A DNA stretch of 64,000 nt from Desulfobotulus mexicanus (lineage in GTDB: Bacteria > Desulfobacterota > Desulfobacteria > Desulfobacterales > ASO4-4), in the NCBI RefSeq assembly GCF_006175995.1, contig NZ_VDMB01000012.1, positions 224 to 64,223 on the forward strand, written 5' to 3'. Every line of letters begins with the position of its first letter. Positions within the stretch are counted from its first letter, which is position 1. A program made the position numbers and the translations under genes. A model generated the notes under the pieces. That model saw nothing but the letters and a program-made list of their open reading frames with translations. It did no database searches and was not told the DNA's origin. Positions 30,198 through 39,933 of the stretch are shown in pieces.

Positions 30198-31025
30198 ATG
30201 AAAGGAGCTGGCAGGGGAATTGTTATGGGGATGATTCTTTTTCTGATGCCCTTTTCCCTACAGGCTTTCATTCCTGAAGGCCCCCATATGCTGGATTTAA
30301 TGGTCAGATCCATGGGTAATACGGGCAAGGTGCGTCTGGATACCCTGATTGCCTTGCCTGCCTCTGAAAAAGAGGGAGAGGTTTCCAGGGTGGAGGATGT
30401 CTTTCTTTTCAACCTTCCCCATGCATTCCGTAGTGAAACAAAGGATGGCAGGCGTGTACGCATTGCAACGGGAGAGGGTCGTTTTCTTCTGGTGCTGGAT
30501 GGTGTCATTGTCAGGGAAACACCGGGCATGGAAGATTTTTTTTATCTTCCCCTGCTGCTCAGGGACAGGCACATGCTGATTTCCCTGCTCATGGAATCGG
30601 GGCTGGATATGGAAAGGACCGGGCTTATCCGTTACGGCGGGCGTATCTGTTATCGTTTAGGGTCTCCGGATGGTACGAGAATTCTTATTGATAAGGATAA
30701 TCTATATCCTGTGGCGCTGAAACTGGTTCAGGGTACAGAAGGGGGCAGAAAGCGGGAAGTGACCTTTCGCTATCTGGACTGGCAGCGTTTTGACGGGGCT
30801 GCATGGCCGCTTAGGATAGAAATATTCGAGGGTGAAAGGGATCTTTTGCAAAGGATACAGGTGCAGGATGTGCGTAAAGATAATTTTAGCGCCTCCCTTT
30901 TTGTCATAGACCGTATCAGGCAGCAATATAGCCATTCTGAAACCCTGCCCATGCTTGAAGGCGGGGAAGATCCTCTTATGGAAATTGAGCTGAATCTGGA
31001 ACGCCTGCGAAGACGTTATCAGTAA
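30198..31025 (+). CDS. Exported hypothetical protein (LolA-like fold possible)
   Basis: A 275-residue protein with a signal peptide: basic start, nonpolar GIVMGMILFLMPFSL and a likely cleavage after LQA near residue 21. The mature part is beta-rich with alternating charged strands (for example REVTFRYLDWQRFDG), like lipoprotein-carrier folds, but I do not recognise a family. GGAGG sits shortly before ATG 30198; a longer in-frame start has no such site. It follows eno by 75 bases and ends at a clear terminator, so it may share the eno transcript. Confidence 0.7.
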   Translation: MKGAGRGIVMGMILFLMPFSLQAFIPEGPHMLDLMVRSMGNTGKVRLDTLIALPASEKEGEVSRVEDVFLFNLPHAFRSETKDGRRVRIATGEGRFLLVLDGVIVRETPGMEDFFYLPLLLRDRHMLISLLMESGLDMERTGLIRYGGRICYRLGSPDGTRILIDKDNLYPVALKLVQGTEGGRKREVTFRYLDWQRFDGAAWPLRIEIFEGERDLLQRIQVQDVRKDNFSASLFVIDRIRQQYSHSETLPMLEGGEDPLMEIELNLERLRRRYQ

Positions 31026-32732
<1,707 letters not shown>

Positions 32733-32750
32733 TGAGGGTCTTTTTCCATT

Positions 32751-32802
32751 AAAAAAGCGATCGTCCCTGAAAATATAACAGGGACGATCGCTGGAATTTT
32801 TT
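32751..32802. terminator. Bidirectional terminator between pyrG and the cold-shock gene
   Basis: AGCGATCGTCCCTG (32756-32769) and CAGGGACGATCGCT (32779-32792) form a perfect 14-bp stem around a nine-base loop. T-runs follow on the plus strand (TTTTTT) and on the minus strand (opposite the AAAAAA at 32751), so it serves both convergent genes. Confidence 0.93.
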
Positions 32803-32813
32803 AGGATGTTAAA

Positions 32814-33017
32814 TTAACCCAGAGGTACAACCTTGTCAGCAGCCGGGCCTTTTTGACCGTTAACAATGTCAAACTGAACTCTCTGACCTTCCTGAAGCGT
32901 TTTGAAACCACTGCTTTGGATTGCAGAAAAATGTACGAATACGTCCTGACCGGAATCCGTAGCAATGAATCCAAAACCTTTTGTCTCATTAAACCATTTT
33001 ACAGTGCCTTCTGCCAA
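32814..33017 (-). CDS. Cold-shock protein (CspA family), TTG start
   Basis: A 67-residue single cold-shock domain that binds single-stranded RNA and [21 protein letters not shown] contains RNP1 (KGFGFI), and DVFVHFSAI is RNP2. The only start that gives the family N-terminus (MAEGTVKWF) is TTG at 33017; TAAGGAG lies six bases before it, so the start is well supported. A leader of about 130 bases separates it from a good promoter (33154-33182). Confidence 0.95.
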   Translation of the reverse strand: MAEGTVKWFNETKGFGFIATDSGQDVFVHFSAIQSSGFKTLQEGQRVQFDIVNGQKGPAADKVVPLG

Positions 33018-33153
33018 TTTTTTCTCCTTAACGTCTGTGTGTATCTAAATATGGTGCCTGGAATTGGCATTTTAATGGATTTGCATACAACCCTTGGATT
33101 GTCTGCTGCCCGTTATTTTTCCGCCAACAGCATTGCACCTGTTTAATGTTAAA

Positions 33154-33182
33154 AGTCTAAAGAAATGTATTTGGGCTGTCAA
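33154..33182 (-). promoter_or_regulatory. Promoter of the cold-shock gene
   Basis: On the minus strand TTGACA (33182-33177) and TAGACT (33159-33154) are 17 bases apart, a sigma-70-type promoter. It would give a leader of about 130 bases, as in cold-shock mRNAs whose leaders control translation by folding. Confidence 0.65.
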
Positions 33183-33225
33183 TAATTATTTCGCAGTCAT
33201 TTTGAAAAAGGCGAAGGGTGTTTTT

Positions 33226-33801
33226 TCAGGTGTTCTTTGTTTCTGAAAGAACGGATCTGAGGTTTTCAATGGAAAGACCAATCTGCTCCTGTTCCGCAAG
33301 GGGGATTTCCATGGTTTCATGGATACCTTTTTTGATCTGATCGATGGCTTCGGGCAGATCAATGGTTGTGGAGTGATCGGAAAATCTGAAGTCAAAGGCA
33401 AGACAAAGGGAAAAGGCCTGATCCTGTCTTTCGGGCAGAATAATCTGAAAGTCAGCTTCACCCTGTAAGCCTTCAGGTTCCTCAGCGGTAATGCGTGCAT
33501 GGATGGGAATGCAGGAAAGGGCTTTGGGCAGGTCCGGTTCTTCGGATATAAGCACACGCAGACGCATAAGGATCTGTCGGAAGATATCCGTACGGAAAAG
33601 ATTTTCCATGGCCTTTTTGTCGATTCCGCATTCTTTGTGCAGGAGTTCTCCGATACGTATATGCTGGTTCTGAAGACGCAGATCTTCCTGTCTGGCAAGG
33701 GCCAGACTGACCTGTGCCGGGCTGGCCAGGCCATTTTCAATGAGCAGTTCCCCAAAACGTGTGGTAAGGGGAATGCGCATCATGCCTATGTTCAATGCCA
33801 T
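33226..33801 (-). CDS. Hypothetical protein with MshEN/GspE-N-like start
   Basis: A 191-residue soluble protein. Its start, TRFGELLIENGLASPAQVSLAL followed by IRIGELLHKECGIDKKAM, is the two-helix pattern (GELL...G.....Q...AL) of the N-terminal domain of type II secretion and pilus ATPases (MshEN), a domain that in some proteins binds cyclic di-GMP. The remaining 120 residues resemble no ATPase, so this is a stand-alone protein. Function unknown; the window also holds an EAL-HDOD protein. AAAGGAACTCCC lies just before the ATG. Confidence 0.65.
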   Translation of the reverse strand: MALNIGMMRIPLTTRFGELLIENGLASPAQVSLALARQEDLRLQNQHIRIGELLHKECGIDKKAMENLFRTDIFRQILMRLRVLISEEPDLPKALSCIPIHARITAEEPEGLQGEADFQIILPERQDQAFSLCLAFDFRFSDHSTTIDLPEAIDQIKKGIHETMEIPLAEQEQIGLSIENLRSVLSETKNT

Positions 33802-33973
33802 TGGGAGTTCCTTTTTGTAATGGCCGAACGAAATAGTATCGGATTTTCAGCGGGCTGAAACTGTTCAGCATGGAGATATATTTTACCATATGAACAGGAT
33901 CAGGCTGTGGGGTATCTTGTGAAAAAAAATACCTGTATTCTGAACATGGAAAAAGTCCGTTCAGACTTTTGAA

Positions 33974-34159
33974 TCATGCGGAAACTGGAATGCGTTCTTC
34001 CGGATTTCCCTTGCGTCTTCGGATCACGTGAATTGCACTGGAACCTGACTGGGAAGGGGATGAATCAACAGTTTTTTGTATAGTTTGAATTTTTTTGCCA
34101 TTTTCTTTTATCATTCTTGATAACTGCGCTTCAATGCGTGCTTTTTTTGCTTTGTCCAT
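33974..34159 (-). CDS. Small basic hypothetical protein
   Basis: A 61-residue, strongly basic protein: helical MDKAKKARIEAQLSRMIKENG, a linker, then a VIRRRKGNPEERIPV tail. Composition and a clean ATG suggest a real gene, possibly nucleic-acid binding; no ribosome site is clear. It is the only likely protein gene near the RNA candidate at 34.6-34.9 kb, which is read in the same direction. Confidence 0.5.
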   Translation of the reverse strand: MDKAKKARIEAQLSRMIKENGKKIQTIQKTVDSSPSQSGSSAIHVIRRRKGNPEERIPVSA

Positions 34160-34632
34160 GGTGTTTTGTTTGTATCCGTTATTTTAAGATGAAGGAAAAC
34201 GTACAGTAATTGAACAGAATTCATTCCTGTGTTTGTGCCGGGTCTGAAATAAAAAGTCTGCGGCTAAGGAACAGATTTCTTTGGCAGGCAAGTACCCTGC
34301 AAAGAAGGTTTTATGGTCAGGCACTGTATTTTCGTATTCCGGTGCGGGATGGTGTGCCCTGGTGCAGGACACTTTCGTTTGCAGACATGGAGAAAAAATT
34401 ATACGCCAGAATCTGCTGAAGAAGAAAATTCTTTAGAGGATTTATCTTTTTTCTCCGAAGTTTCCATGGGAATATACTTTAATTCAGGAAAAAAACAACT
34501 AAAATTTTAGCTGGTTTGTTTGTTTTTTTGCGGTACGCTGTTTTGTTTTTGGATTTTTATTTTTTACTGATTGGCCGCGTCTGGACGACTAGCAAATATT
34601 TTTTTGTGTACATCGCTGAACCAGGGTGTGTT

Positions 34633-34885
34633 CAAAAAAAACTGCCTGAGCTCAGATTCAGCATCCAGGCAGTTGGGGCAGGCCTTCTGGCTGCCCATAA
34701 GATGTTGGGAACGGAAATGGTCACCCACAGGCGGGTATTCTCATGTGCAGAAACCCTTCTCTTGAGGGTGGCAGGTTACTAAGATCAGGAAGGTCGGCTT
34801 TTTTCAGCCGTTTCATTTTAGAGCGCATATCAGGCGGCGGCCCTTCCGTTCCCATACTTTTTTGCGACAAACCTTTAAAAAATTT
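34633..34885 (-). ncRNA. Candidate structured small RNA (6S-like possible)
   Basis: Minus strand. It ends at a strong terminator: AACTGCCTG pairs CAGGCAGTT (34674-34666 with 34648-34640), followed by T8. A stem GGGAACGGAA (34853-34844) pairs exactly with TTCCGTTCCC (34716-34707) and encloses about 127 bases that fold into several hairpins (ACCCT/AGGGT, ACCC/GGGT). GGGCAGCC then pairs GGCCTGCCC before the terminator. A promoter-like TTGTTA-16-TATACT (34919-34892) would start it near 34885. No protein frame is convincing in 34160-35082. The long closing stem and length suit 6S RNA, but I do not see sequence identity. Confidence 0.5.
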
Positions 34886-35042
34886 GAATATAGTATATCA
34901 GGTTTGTTTCTTATAACAATGGTGTCTTTTAAAATTTTGTCAAGTTTTGTATCCGGGTCTTTGGTTTTCTGATTACGGATTCGGCCCATTGGTTTTTTGT
35001 TTTGTGATCAGACAATACTTGACGGATTAAATATATAAATCT

Positions 35043-35059
35043 ATATCGAATTTCGATAT
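35043..35059. promoter_or_regulatory. Palindromic operator before padR-chrA
   Basis: ATATCGAATTTCGATAT is a perfect 8+8 inverted repeat around one base, 24 bases before the padR start codon and inside an A+T-rich stretch. PadR repressors commonly bind such sites in their own promoters, so this is probably the autoregulatory operator. Confidence 0.7.
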
Positions 35060-35082
35060 CGGGATTCGTAAAAGGAGGAAGG

Positions 35083-35391
35083 ATGAAATTTCAGGATCTG
35101 CTTTCAGGTTTTATACGTTTGCATGTGCTGCACCATGCGGCCCGGCATGAAATATGCGGCCAGTGGATGATGGATGAACTGGCTCACCATGGTTACAGGC
35201 TTAGTCCCGGTACCATGTATCCCATGCTCCATGCCATGGAAAAAAAAGGATACCTTGTGTCGCATCAGGATCAGGAGGGTAAAACCCGGCGCAGGCTGTA
35301 CCGGATTACAGAACAGGGCAGGGAAGGGCTTGGGACTGCCATTGTTCAGATGCGAGAGTTTGCCGGAGAGGCTGCAGGAGAAGATTCCTAA
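35083..35391 (+). CDS. PadR family transcriptional regulator
   Basis: A 102-residue winged-helix protein with the PadR pattern: GQWMMDELAHHGYRLSPGTMYPML, then LEKKGYL-type wing (AMEKKGYLVSHQ) and a RRLYRITEQGR strand. PadR proteins repress genes for detoxification and transport. AGGAGGAAGG lies just before the ATG. It is followed after 14 bases by chrA, with a palindrome upstream, so it most likely controls chrA. Confidence 0.92.
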   Translation: MKFQDLLSGFIRLHVLHHAARHEICGQWMMDELAHHGYRLSPGTMYPMLHAMEKKGYLVSHQDQEGKTRRRLYRITEQGREGLGTAIVQMREFAGEAAGEDS

Positions 35392-35405
35392 AAATGGAGG
35401 AGGAA

Positions 35406-36608
35406 ATGAAAGAAAATAAGGGTTGGGCTGCAGGTGTGGGAGAAGTGCTGAAGGCCTTTGGTGTGCTGGGTATCACCTCTTTTGGAGGCCCCATTGCCCA
35501 CTTGAGCTACTTCCGCAATGAGTTCGTGGACCGGAGAAAGTGGCTCAGTGATAAGGACTATGCGGATCTTGTGGCCGTCTGCCAGTTTTTGCCCGGCCCT
35601 GCCAGCAGTCAGGTGGGTTTTGGGCTTGGGCTGATGCGTGCAGGATTCATGGGCGGCTTTGCCGCATGGCTGGCCTTTACCCTGCCTTCGGCCCTTCTTC
35701 TCATCCTCTTTGCTCTGGGAGGAGTTTTTCTGGAAGGCCCTGTGGGTATGGGGCTTATTACGGGACTTAAGATTGTGGCTGTGGCCATTGTGGCCCATGC
35801 GGTCTGGGGTATGGCCCGGACCCTGTGCCCGGACAGGGTTCGGGCATCCATTGCCCTTGGAGCTGTGGTGCTGGTCATTGCCATGGGAGGTGCCACGGGT
35901 CAGGTCCTGGCCATAGCGGGCGGTGCTCTGGCAGGTTTATGGCTGTGCCGGGGAGAAGGTGAGGCTTCTCCGGGCCATCTTCAGGTACCGGTATCCCGCG
36001 GCGGGGGACTGTTCTGTCTGGTGCTCTTTTTGCTGCTGCTGGCAGGATTACCTGTGGCGGCACAGATCTGGCCTGTACAGGGGCTTCTTTTTGTGGATGC
36101 CTTTTATCGTGCAGGAGCCCTTGTTTTTGGCGGGGGACATGTTGTTTTGCCGCTTCTGGAGGCTGAAGTGGTTCAGTCCGGCTGGGTGAGTCCGGATGCT
36201 TTTCTGGCCGGGTACGGAGCTGCTCAGGCGGTTCCCGGTCCTCTGTTTACCTTTGCCGCCTATCTGGGTATGGTGGGTAGTGGGGATCTGCCTGCTCTGC
36301 TGGCTGCAGGTCTGGCCCTTGTCTGTATTTTTGTGCCGGGCTTTCTTCTTCTGCTGGCAGTCCTGCCATTCTGGAACCATTTCCGTCAGATGGCTGGAGC
36401 CCTTTCTCTGATGCAGGGTGCCAATGCTGCAGTGGTTGGTATTCTTGGGGCTGCCCTGTACCATCCTGTATGGACCAGCGCCATACTGGGGCCCCATGAG
36501 TTTGCTCTGGCCCTTGCAGCCTTTGTACTTCTTTCCGTATGGAAGCTTCCTTCCTGGATGGTGGTTCTGCTGACAGCTCTGGGAGGTCTTCTGCTCTCTT
36601 TCATCTGA
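35406..36608 (+). CDS. chrA: Chromate transporter ChrA, two-domain
   Basis: CHR-family membrane protein of 400 residues with two homologous halves: FGVLGITSFGGPIAHLSYFR and QFLPGPASSQVG in the first, AGALVFGGGHVVLPLLE and GAAQAVPGPLFTFAAYLG in the second. About ten membrane segments are visible. Such proteins expel chromate. I prefer ATG 35406, five bases after GGAGG, over ATG 35394. The gene is coupled to padR, an arrangement known for metal- or oxyanion-responsive chrA. Confidence 0.93.
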   Translation: MKENKGWAAGVGEVLKAFGVLGITSFGGPIAHLSYFRNEFVDRRKWLSDKDYADLVAVCQFLPGPASSQVGFGLGLMRAGFMGGFAAWLAFTLPSALLLILFALGGVFLEGPVGMGLITGLKIVAVAIVAHAVWGMARTLCPDRVRASIALGAVVLVIAMGGATGQVLAIAGGALAGLWLCRGEGEASPGHLQVPVSRGGGLFCLVLFLLLLAGLPVAAQIWPVQGLLFVDAFYRAGALVFGGGHVVLPLLEAEVVQSGWVSPDAFLAGYGAAQAVPGPLFTFAAYLGMVGSGDLPALLAAGLALVCIFVPGFLLLLAVLPFWNHFRQMAGALSLMQGANAAVVGILGAALYHPVWTSAILGPHEFALALAAFVLLSVWKLPSWMVVLLTALGGLLLSFI

Positions 36609-36620
36609 GAGTCTTATATA

Positions 36621-36634
36621 TTGATCTGTATCAA
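36621..36634. promoter_or_regulatory. FNR/CRP-family box
   Basis: TTGATCTGTATCAA is a perfect TTGAT-N4-ATCAA palindrome, the FNR consensus. It lies 104 bases before the cupin gene start. Control by oxygen or nitrosative state through an FNR-like regulator is inferred. Confidence 0.7.
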
Positions 36635-36737
36635 AGACATGGCATGCGGACAGATTATATGGTGTCATCAGGCAGAAGGAAATTTCTCTGCAGTTATTTT
36701 GTAAGTTGTAACTTTCAACAGTATAAGGAGGTTTACC

Positions 36738-37085
36738 ATGGAAAAAGAAACCCTGATCAAAAATATCGCTTTTTCTGAAGCTATTCCCCTTGCTTCTCTG
36801 GTGGACTATGAGGAAGGGCGTGTGGTCAGCCGGACCCTTGCCCAGAAAAAGGGTGTCGGCATGACGCTGTTCGCTTTTGCCAAAGGAGAAGGCATCAGTG
36901 CCCATGCCTCCACAGGTGATGCCTTCGTCTATATTCTGGACGGGGATCATGCCGTGATTACCATTGATGAAAAGGTGCTCACCCTCAAGGCCGGGGAAAG
37001 TGTTGTTATGCCCGCAGGCATTCCCCATGCGCTGGATGCGGGAGAACCTTTTAAAATGTTGCTGGTTGTGGTGAAGCCGGAGTAG
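36738..37085 (+). CDS. Cupin-domain protein
   Basis: A 115-residue single-domain cupin. Motif 1 (GISAHASTGDAFVYILDG) has only one of the usual histidines, and motif 2 is PAGIPHALDAG. AAGGAGG precedes the ATG by eight bases. Small cupins of this type are common in anaerobes; substrate and metal are unknown. A perfect FNR-type box lies upstream. The comF-like gene follows six bases after the stop. Confidence 0.85.
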   Translation: MEKETLIKNIAFSEAIPLASLVDYEEGRVVSRTLAQKKGVGMTLFAFAKGEGISAHASTGDAFVYILDGDHAVITIDEKVLTLKAGESVVMPAGIPHALDAGEPFKMLLVVVKPE

Positions 37086-37091
37086 TATCCC

Positions 37092-37856
37092 ATGAAAGAT
37101 GCTGTATTCCCATGGCTCCGGCTTCTGGGCCGGGGCCTTTTGCCCCATGCCTGCAGGCTTTGCAGGGCACCTCTGGACTGGCCTGATGCCGGGGCAGAGA
37201 AGTCCTGTCTTGCCCCATTTTTCTGTTCTCTCTGTGCACAGGATCTTCCTCCCCTTGTTCCGCCATTCTGCAGGATCTGCGGACTTCCCTTTGAAACAGG
37301 TGAAGGAGAACATGTCTGCGGTCATTGCCTTGCCCATCCACCAGCCTTTAAAATGGCCAGGGCAGCCTGTCATTTTGAGGGCAATCTCATGGACATCATC
37401 CATCGCTTCAAGTACCACGGCCGGACCGAACTGGCAGCTCCCCTGGGCCGCATGATGGCCATGACCTTTGACCAGTACTTTAGAGTGATCCCCCATCGTG
37501 TCCTGTCAGTCCCCATGACGGATAAAGGTCTTCGTAAGCGGGGTTTCAATCAGGCCATACTTCTGGCAAAGGCCTTTATGGATGCCATGGACTGGAAGCC
37601 CGGAGCAGGGCCTGTGCTGGATACGAAAAGTCTTGTGCGTTTGCGCCATGATGTTTCACAGACCGGGCTTGGCAGGGCCGGAAGGCGGGCGAATGTCAGA
37701 GGAGCTTTTGGTGTAAGGGCTTCCATGCAGGGTGAGAATGTAGTACTTGTGGACGATGTGTTCACTACCGGTGCCACGGTCAATGCCTGCACCCGTGAAC
37801 TGCTGAAGGCCGGAGCCAGTTCTGTGGCTGTGCTCACCGCAGGTCACCGACCGTGA
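37092..37856 (+). CDS. ComF family phosphoribosyltransferase-like protein
   Basis: A 254-residue ComF/GntX-type protein: an N-terminal zinc-finger region with CRLC, CSLC, CRIC and CGHC pairs (residues 21-80), then a type I phosphoribosyltransferase domain ending in the PRPP motif VVLVDDVFTTGATV. RKRGFNQA and DVSQTGLGR-like segments are family hallmarks. ComF takes part in DNA uptake in competent bacteria; here the role is unknown. Confidence 0.9.
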   Translation: MKDAVFPWLRLLGRGLLPHACRLCRAPLDWPDAGAEKSCLAPFFCSLCAQDLPPLVPPFCRICGLPFETGEGEHVCGHCLAHPPAFKMARAACHFEGNLMDIIHRFKYHGRTELAAPLGRMMAMTFDQYFRVIPHRVLSVPMTDKGLRKRGFNQAILLAKAFMDAMDWKPGAGPVLDTKSLVRLRHDVSQTGLGRAGRRANVRGAFGVRASMQGENVVLVDDVFTTGATVNACTRELLKAGASSVAVLTAGHRP

Positions 37857-37945
37857 GAAGTCAGTGCAGGCGGAATTTTTTAAAGATCATTGACCAGGAT
37901 CGATATTGTCTGATGGTCTCTTTTTGATAAAATAAGGAATTGTTT

Positions 37946-38278
37946 ATGCCGTGGGTTTTTCTGTCCGTAGCTATTTTTGCTGAAGTTTGTGGCACTCTGG
38001 CGCTGAAGGCAAGCGATGGTTTTACCAATCTTTATCCCTCCATTGTTGTGCTGCTTAGTTATACCATTGCTTTTTACTGTCTGTCCCTGACCCTGCGAAG
38101 TATTCCTGTGGGAATTGCCTATGCTGTATGGGCCGGAGCCGGGGTGGCTCTGATTGCTATTCTTGCATGGATTTTTATGGGCCAGAAGCTGGACTGGGCT
38201 GCCATTTTTGGTTTAAGCCTTATTGTGGCAGGTGTGGTGGTGCTCAATGTGTTTTCTAAGACCGTTTCCCACGTTTGA
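37946..38278 (+). CDS. Small multidrug resistance (SMR) family transporter
   Basis: A 110-residue inner-membrane protein with four membrane segments. The proton- and drug-binding glutamate is Glu13 in AIFAEVCGTLALK, and segments such as AYAVWAGAGVALIA are typical of SMR pumps (EmrE, SugE class). AAGGA lies seven bases before ATG 37946. Sequence alone does not separate quaternary-ammonium from guanidinium exporters. Confidence 0.9.
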   Translation: MPWVFLSVAIFAEVCGTLALKASDGFTNLYPSIVVLLSYTIAFYCLSLTLRSIPVGIAYAVWAGAGVALIAILAWIFMGQKLDWAAIFGLSLIVAGVVVLNVFSKTVSHV

Positions 38279-38332
38279 CAGGCTTGCTGCATCCACAGAT
38301 CCGGTCTGGTTGAATATTAAAGGGGCTATCCA

Positions 38333-39109
38333 ATGGGAAATATAACTGCCAGTGTTTTTCAGTTTGATGTGATAAGGGGAAATATAAGTGAAAACAGGTC
38401 CATTGTCATGGAGGCTCTGGAGCAATGTCCTTCCGGGCTTGTGGTGCTGCCGGAGATGTGGTCCTGTGGTTTTGATTATAAGAACCTCAAAGCCCACGCC
38501 CTTGTAAGTGAAGAAATTCTTAAGGACCTTTCGGACATGGCCCGTCGCCGCAGCCTTGTCATTGTGGGCAGTCTGCCCGTGTTTGAGAGGGGAAACATTT
38601 ATAATGTTGCCCATGTCATGGACGCCGATGGTCGGCTGGCGGGTATTTACAGAAAAACCCATCTTTTTACGGCTGGAGGCGAGGGAAAAGGCTTTGCAGC
38701 CGGAAGTTCTGCCGATGTTTTTGAAACCATGGCAGGCCCTGTGGGAGTTATGATCTGCTATGATCTGCGTTTTCCGGAGCTTGCCAGAACTCTCATGGAT
38801 AAAGGGGCCCGTATTCTGGCCGTTCCTGCCCAGTGGCCCGCTGCCCGCAGAACCCACTGGCAAACCCTGGCCCGGGCCAGAGCCATAGAAAATCAGCTTT
38901 TTGTGGTGGCCGCCAATCGCTGCGGAGAGGATGGGGAGCTAAGCTATCCGGGTTGCTCCCTCATTGTGTCTCCCACGGATCAGGTTCTTGTGGATATGGG
39001 AGAAGGGCCGGGCCTTGCCACGGCAGAGCTGGATTTTTCCCTCATGGATGATTACAGGAAGGCCATACCCTGCCTGAAGGAACGCAGGCCGGAGGTATAT
39101 ACCCCATGA
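38333..39109 (+). CDS. Carbon-nitrogen hydrolase (nitrilase superfamily, omega-amidase-like)
   Basis: A 258-residue nitrilase-fold amidase. The Glu-Lys-Cys triad is seen in LPEMW, YRKTHLF and MICYDLRFPE. These, and the short length, resemble omega-amidase/YafV and NIT2 enzymes that hydrolyse alpha-ketoglutaramate or deaminated glutathione. The substrate is inferred. The stop overlaps the start of pgeF by four bases (ATGA), so the two are coupled. Confidence 0.92.
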   Translation: MGNITASVFQFDVIRGNISENRSIVMEALEQCPSGLVVLPEMWSCGFDYKNLKAHALVSEEILKDLSDMARRRSLVIVGSLPVFERGNIYNVAHVMDADGRLAGIYRKTHLFTAGGEGKGFAAGSSADVFETMAGPVGVMICYDLRFPELARTLMDKGARILAVPAQWPAARRTHWQTLARARAIENQLFVVAANRCGEDGELSYPGCSLIVSPTDQVLVDMGEGPGLATAELDFSLMDDYRKAIPCLKERRPEVYTP

Positions 39110-39852
39110 TCAGGCCATACACCATTGATTGTCTTCATATACCCGGAGTGGTGCATGGTTTTTTTGACCGCAGCGGTGGTGTCAGTCTGCCGCCCGCAGA
39201 CAGCCTCAACCTTGCCCATGGTGAGGACGGAGAAGAAGTTGTATCAGAGAACCGCCGGAGGGTGCTGGCTTTCTTTGGTGGCGATATGGATCTTGTCACC
39301 CTGCGGCAGGTGCATGGGAACCGGGTGATATGTGTTGGGGCAGGGGATGGGCGAAGGGACGGTCTTGCCGACTCCCACGCACCGGAAGCCGATGCCCTGT
39401 GTACAGATATTCCGGGTAAGCTCCTCATGATCCTCACCGCAGACTGTCAGGCCATTCTTTTTGCAGATCCTGTTAAAAAGGTGGTAGCTGCAGCCCATGC
39501 CGGATGGCGGGGAAGTGTGCAGAACATCGCTGCGGCCACAGTGGAAACCATGGTGAACCGTTATGCTTGCAGGCCGGAAGATATCCGTGCGGGTATCGGT
39601 CCATCCCTCGGGCCCTGCTGTGCGGAGTTTGTAAACTGGAAGAAGGAACTGCCTTCAGCCTTTGCATCCTTTCGCAGTGGGGGGGATCTTTTTGATTTTT
39701 GGGCCATCACTGAAAAACAGTTGAATGATGCGGGATTGAAGCCGGATCATATTTCCAGCCTGAATGCCTGTACCCGCTGCGACATGCGCTGGTTTTCCTA
39801 TCGCAGGGAAAAAAATACGGGACGCCTTGGGGCTGTGATCGGGCTTTTGTAG
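39106..39852 (+). CDS. pgeF: PgeF/YfiH family purine nucleoside phosphorylase-type (laccase-domain) protein
   Basis: A 248-residue protein of the YfiH (DUF152) family, which are purine nucleoside phosphorylases and peptidoglycan-editing factors in the species tested. Motifs include VVHGFFDRSGGVS, LRQVHGNRV, LTADCQAILFADP, AAAHAGWRGS and GIGPSLGPCC, with the metal-binding His and Cys residues. It is coupled by an ATGA overlap to the amidase gene and is followed by a MITE-like repeat. Confidence 0.92.
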   Translation: MIRPYTIDCLHIPGVVHGFFDRSGGVSLPPADSLNLAHGEDGEEVVSENRRRVLAFFGGDMDLVTLRQVHGNRVICVGAGDGRRDGLADSHAPEADALCTDIPGKLLMILTADCQAILFADPVKKVVAAAHAGWRGSVQNIAAATVETMVNRYACRPEDIRAGIGPSLGPCCAEFVNWKKELPSAFASFRSGGDLFDFWAITEKQLNDAGLKPDHISSLNACTRCDMRWFSYRREKNTGRLGAVIGLL

Positions 39853-39933
39853 TGAAATAAAGATAGCTATCCGTTACAAACAGCCCGGCTATCTTATTCC
39901 GGAATCAGGCTGCTATAAATATAAGGTTTTTTT

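Noticed and set aside
34210-34782. Plus-strand frames of 60-90 codons in the gap before padR
   Set aside because: No family pattern or ribosome site; the region is better explained by a structured RNA on the other strand.
34720-34800. Cobalamin riboswitch or SRP RNA as identity of the RNA candidate
   Set aside because: Neither the B12-box pattern nor the SRP loop sequence (GGTCAGG...GGAAGCAGCC) is present, and no regulated gene follows.
36048-37496. 482-codon minus-strand frame opposite chrA, the cupin and comF
   Set aside because: The three plus-strand genes have clear family motifs; the opposite frame is low-complexity His/Gln/Lys-rich and matches nothing.
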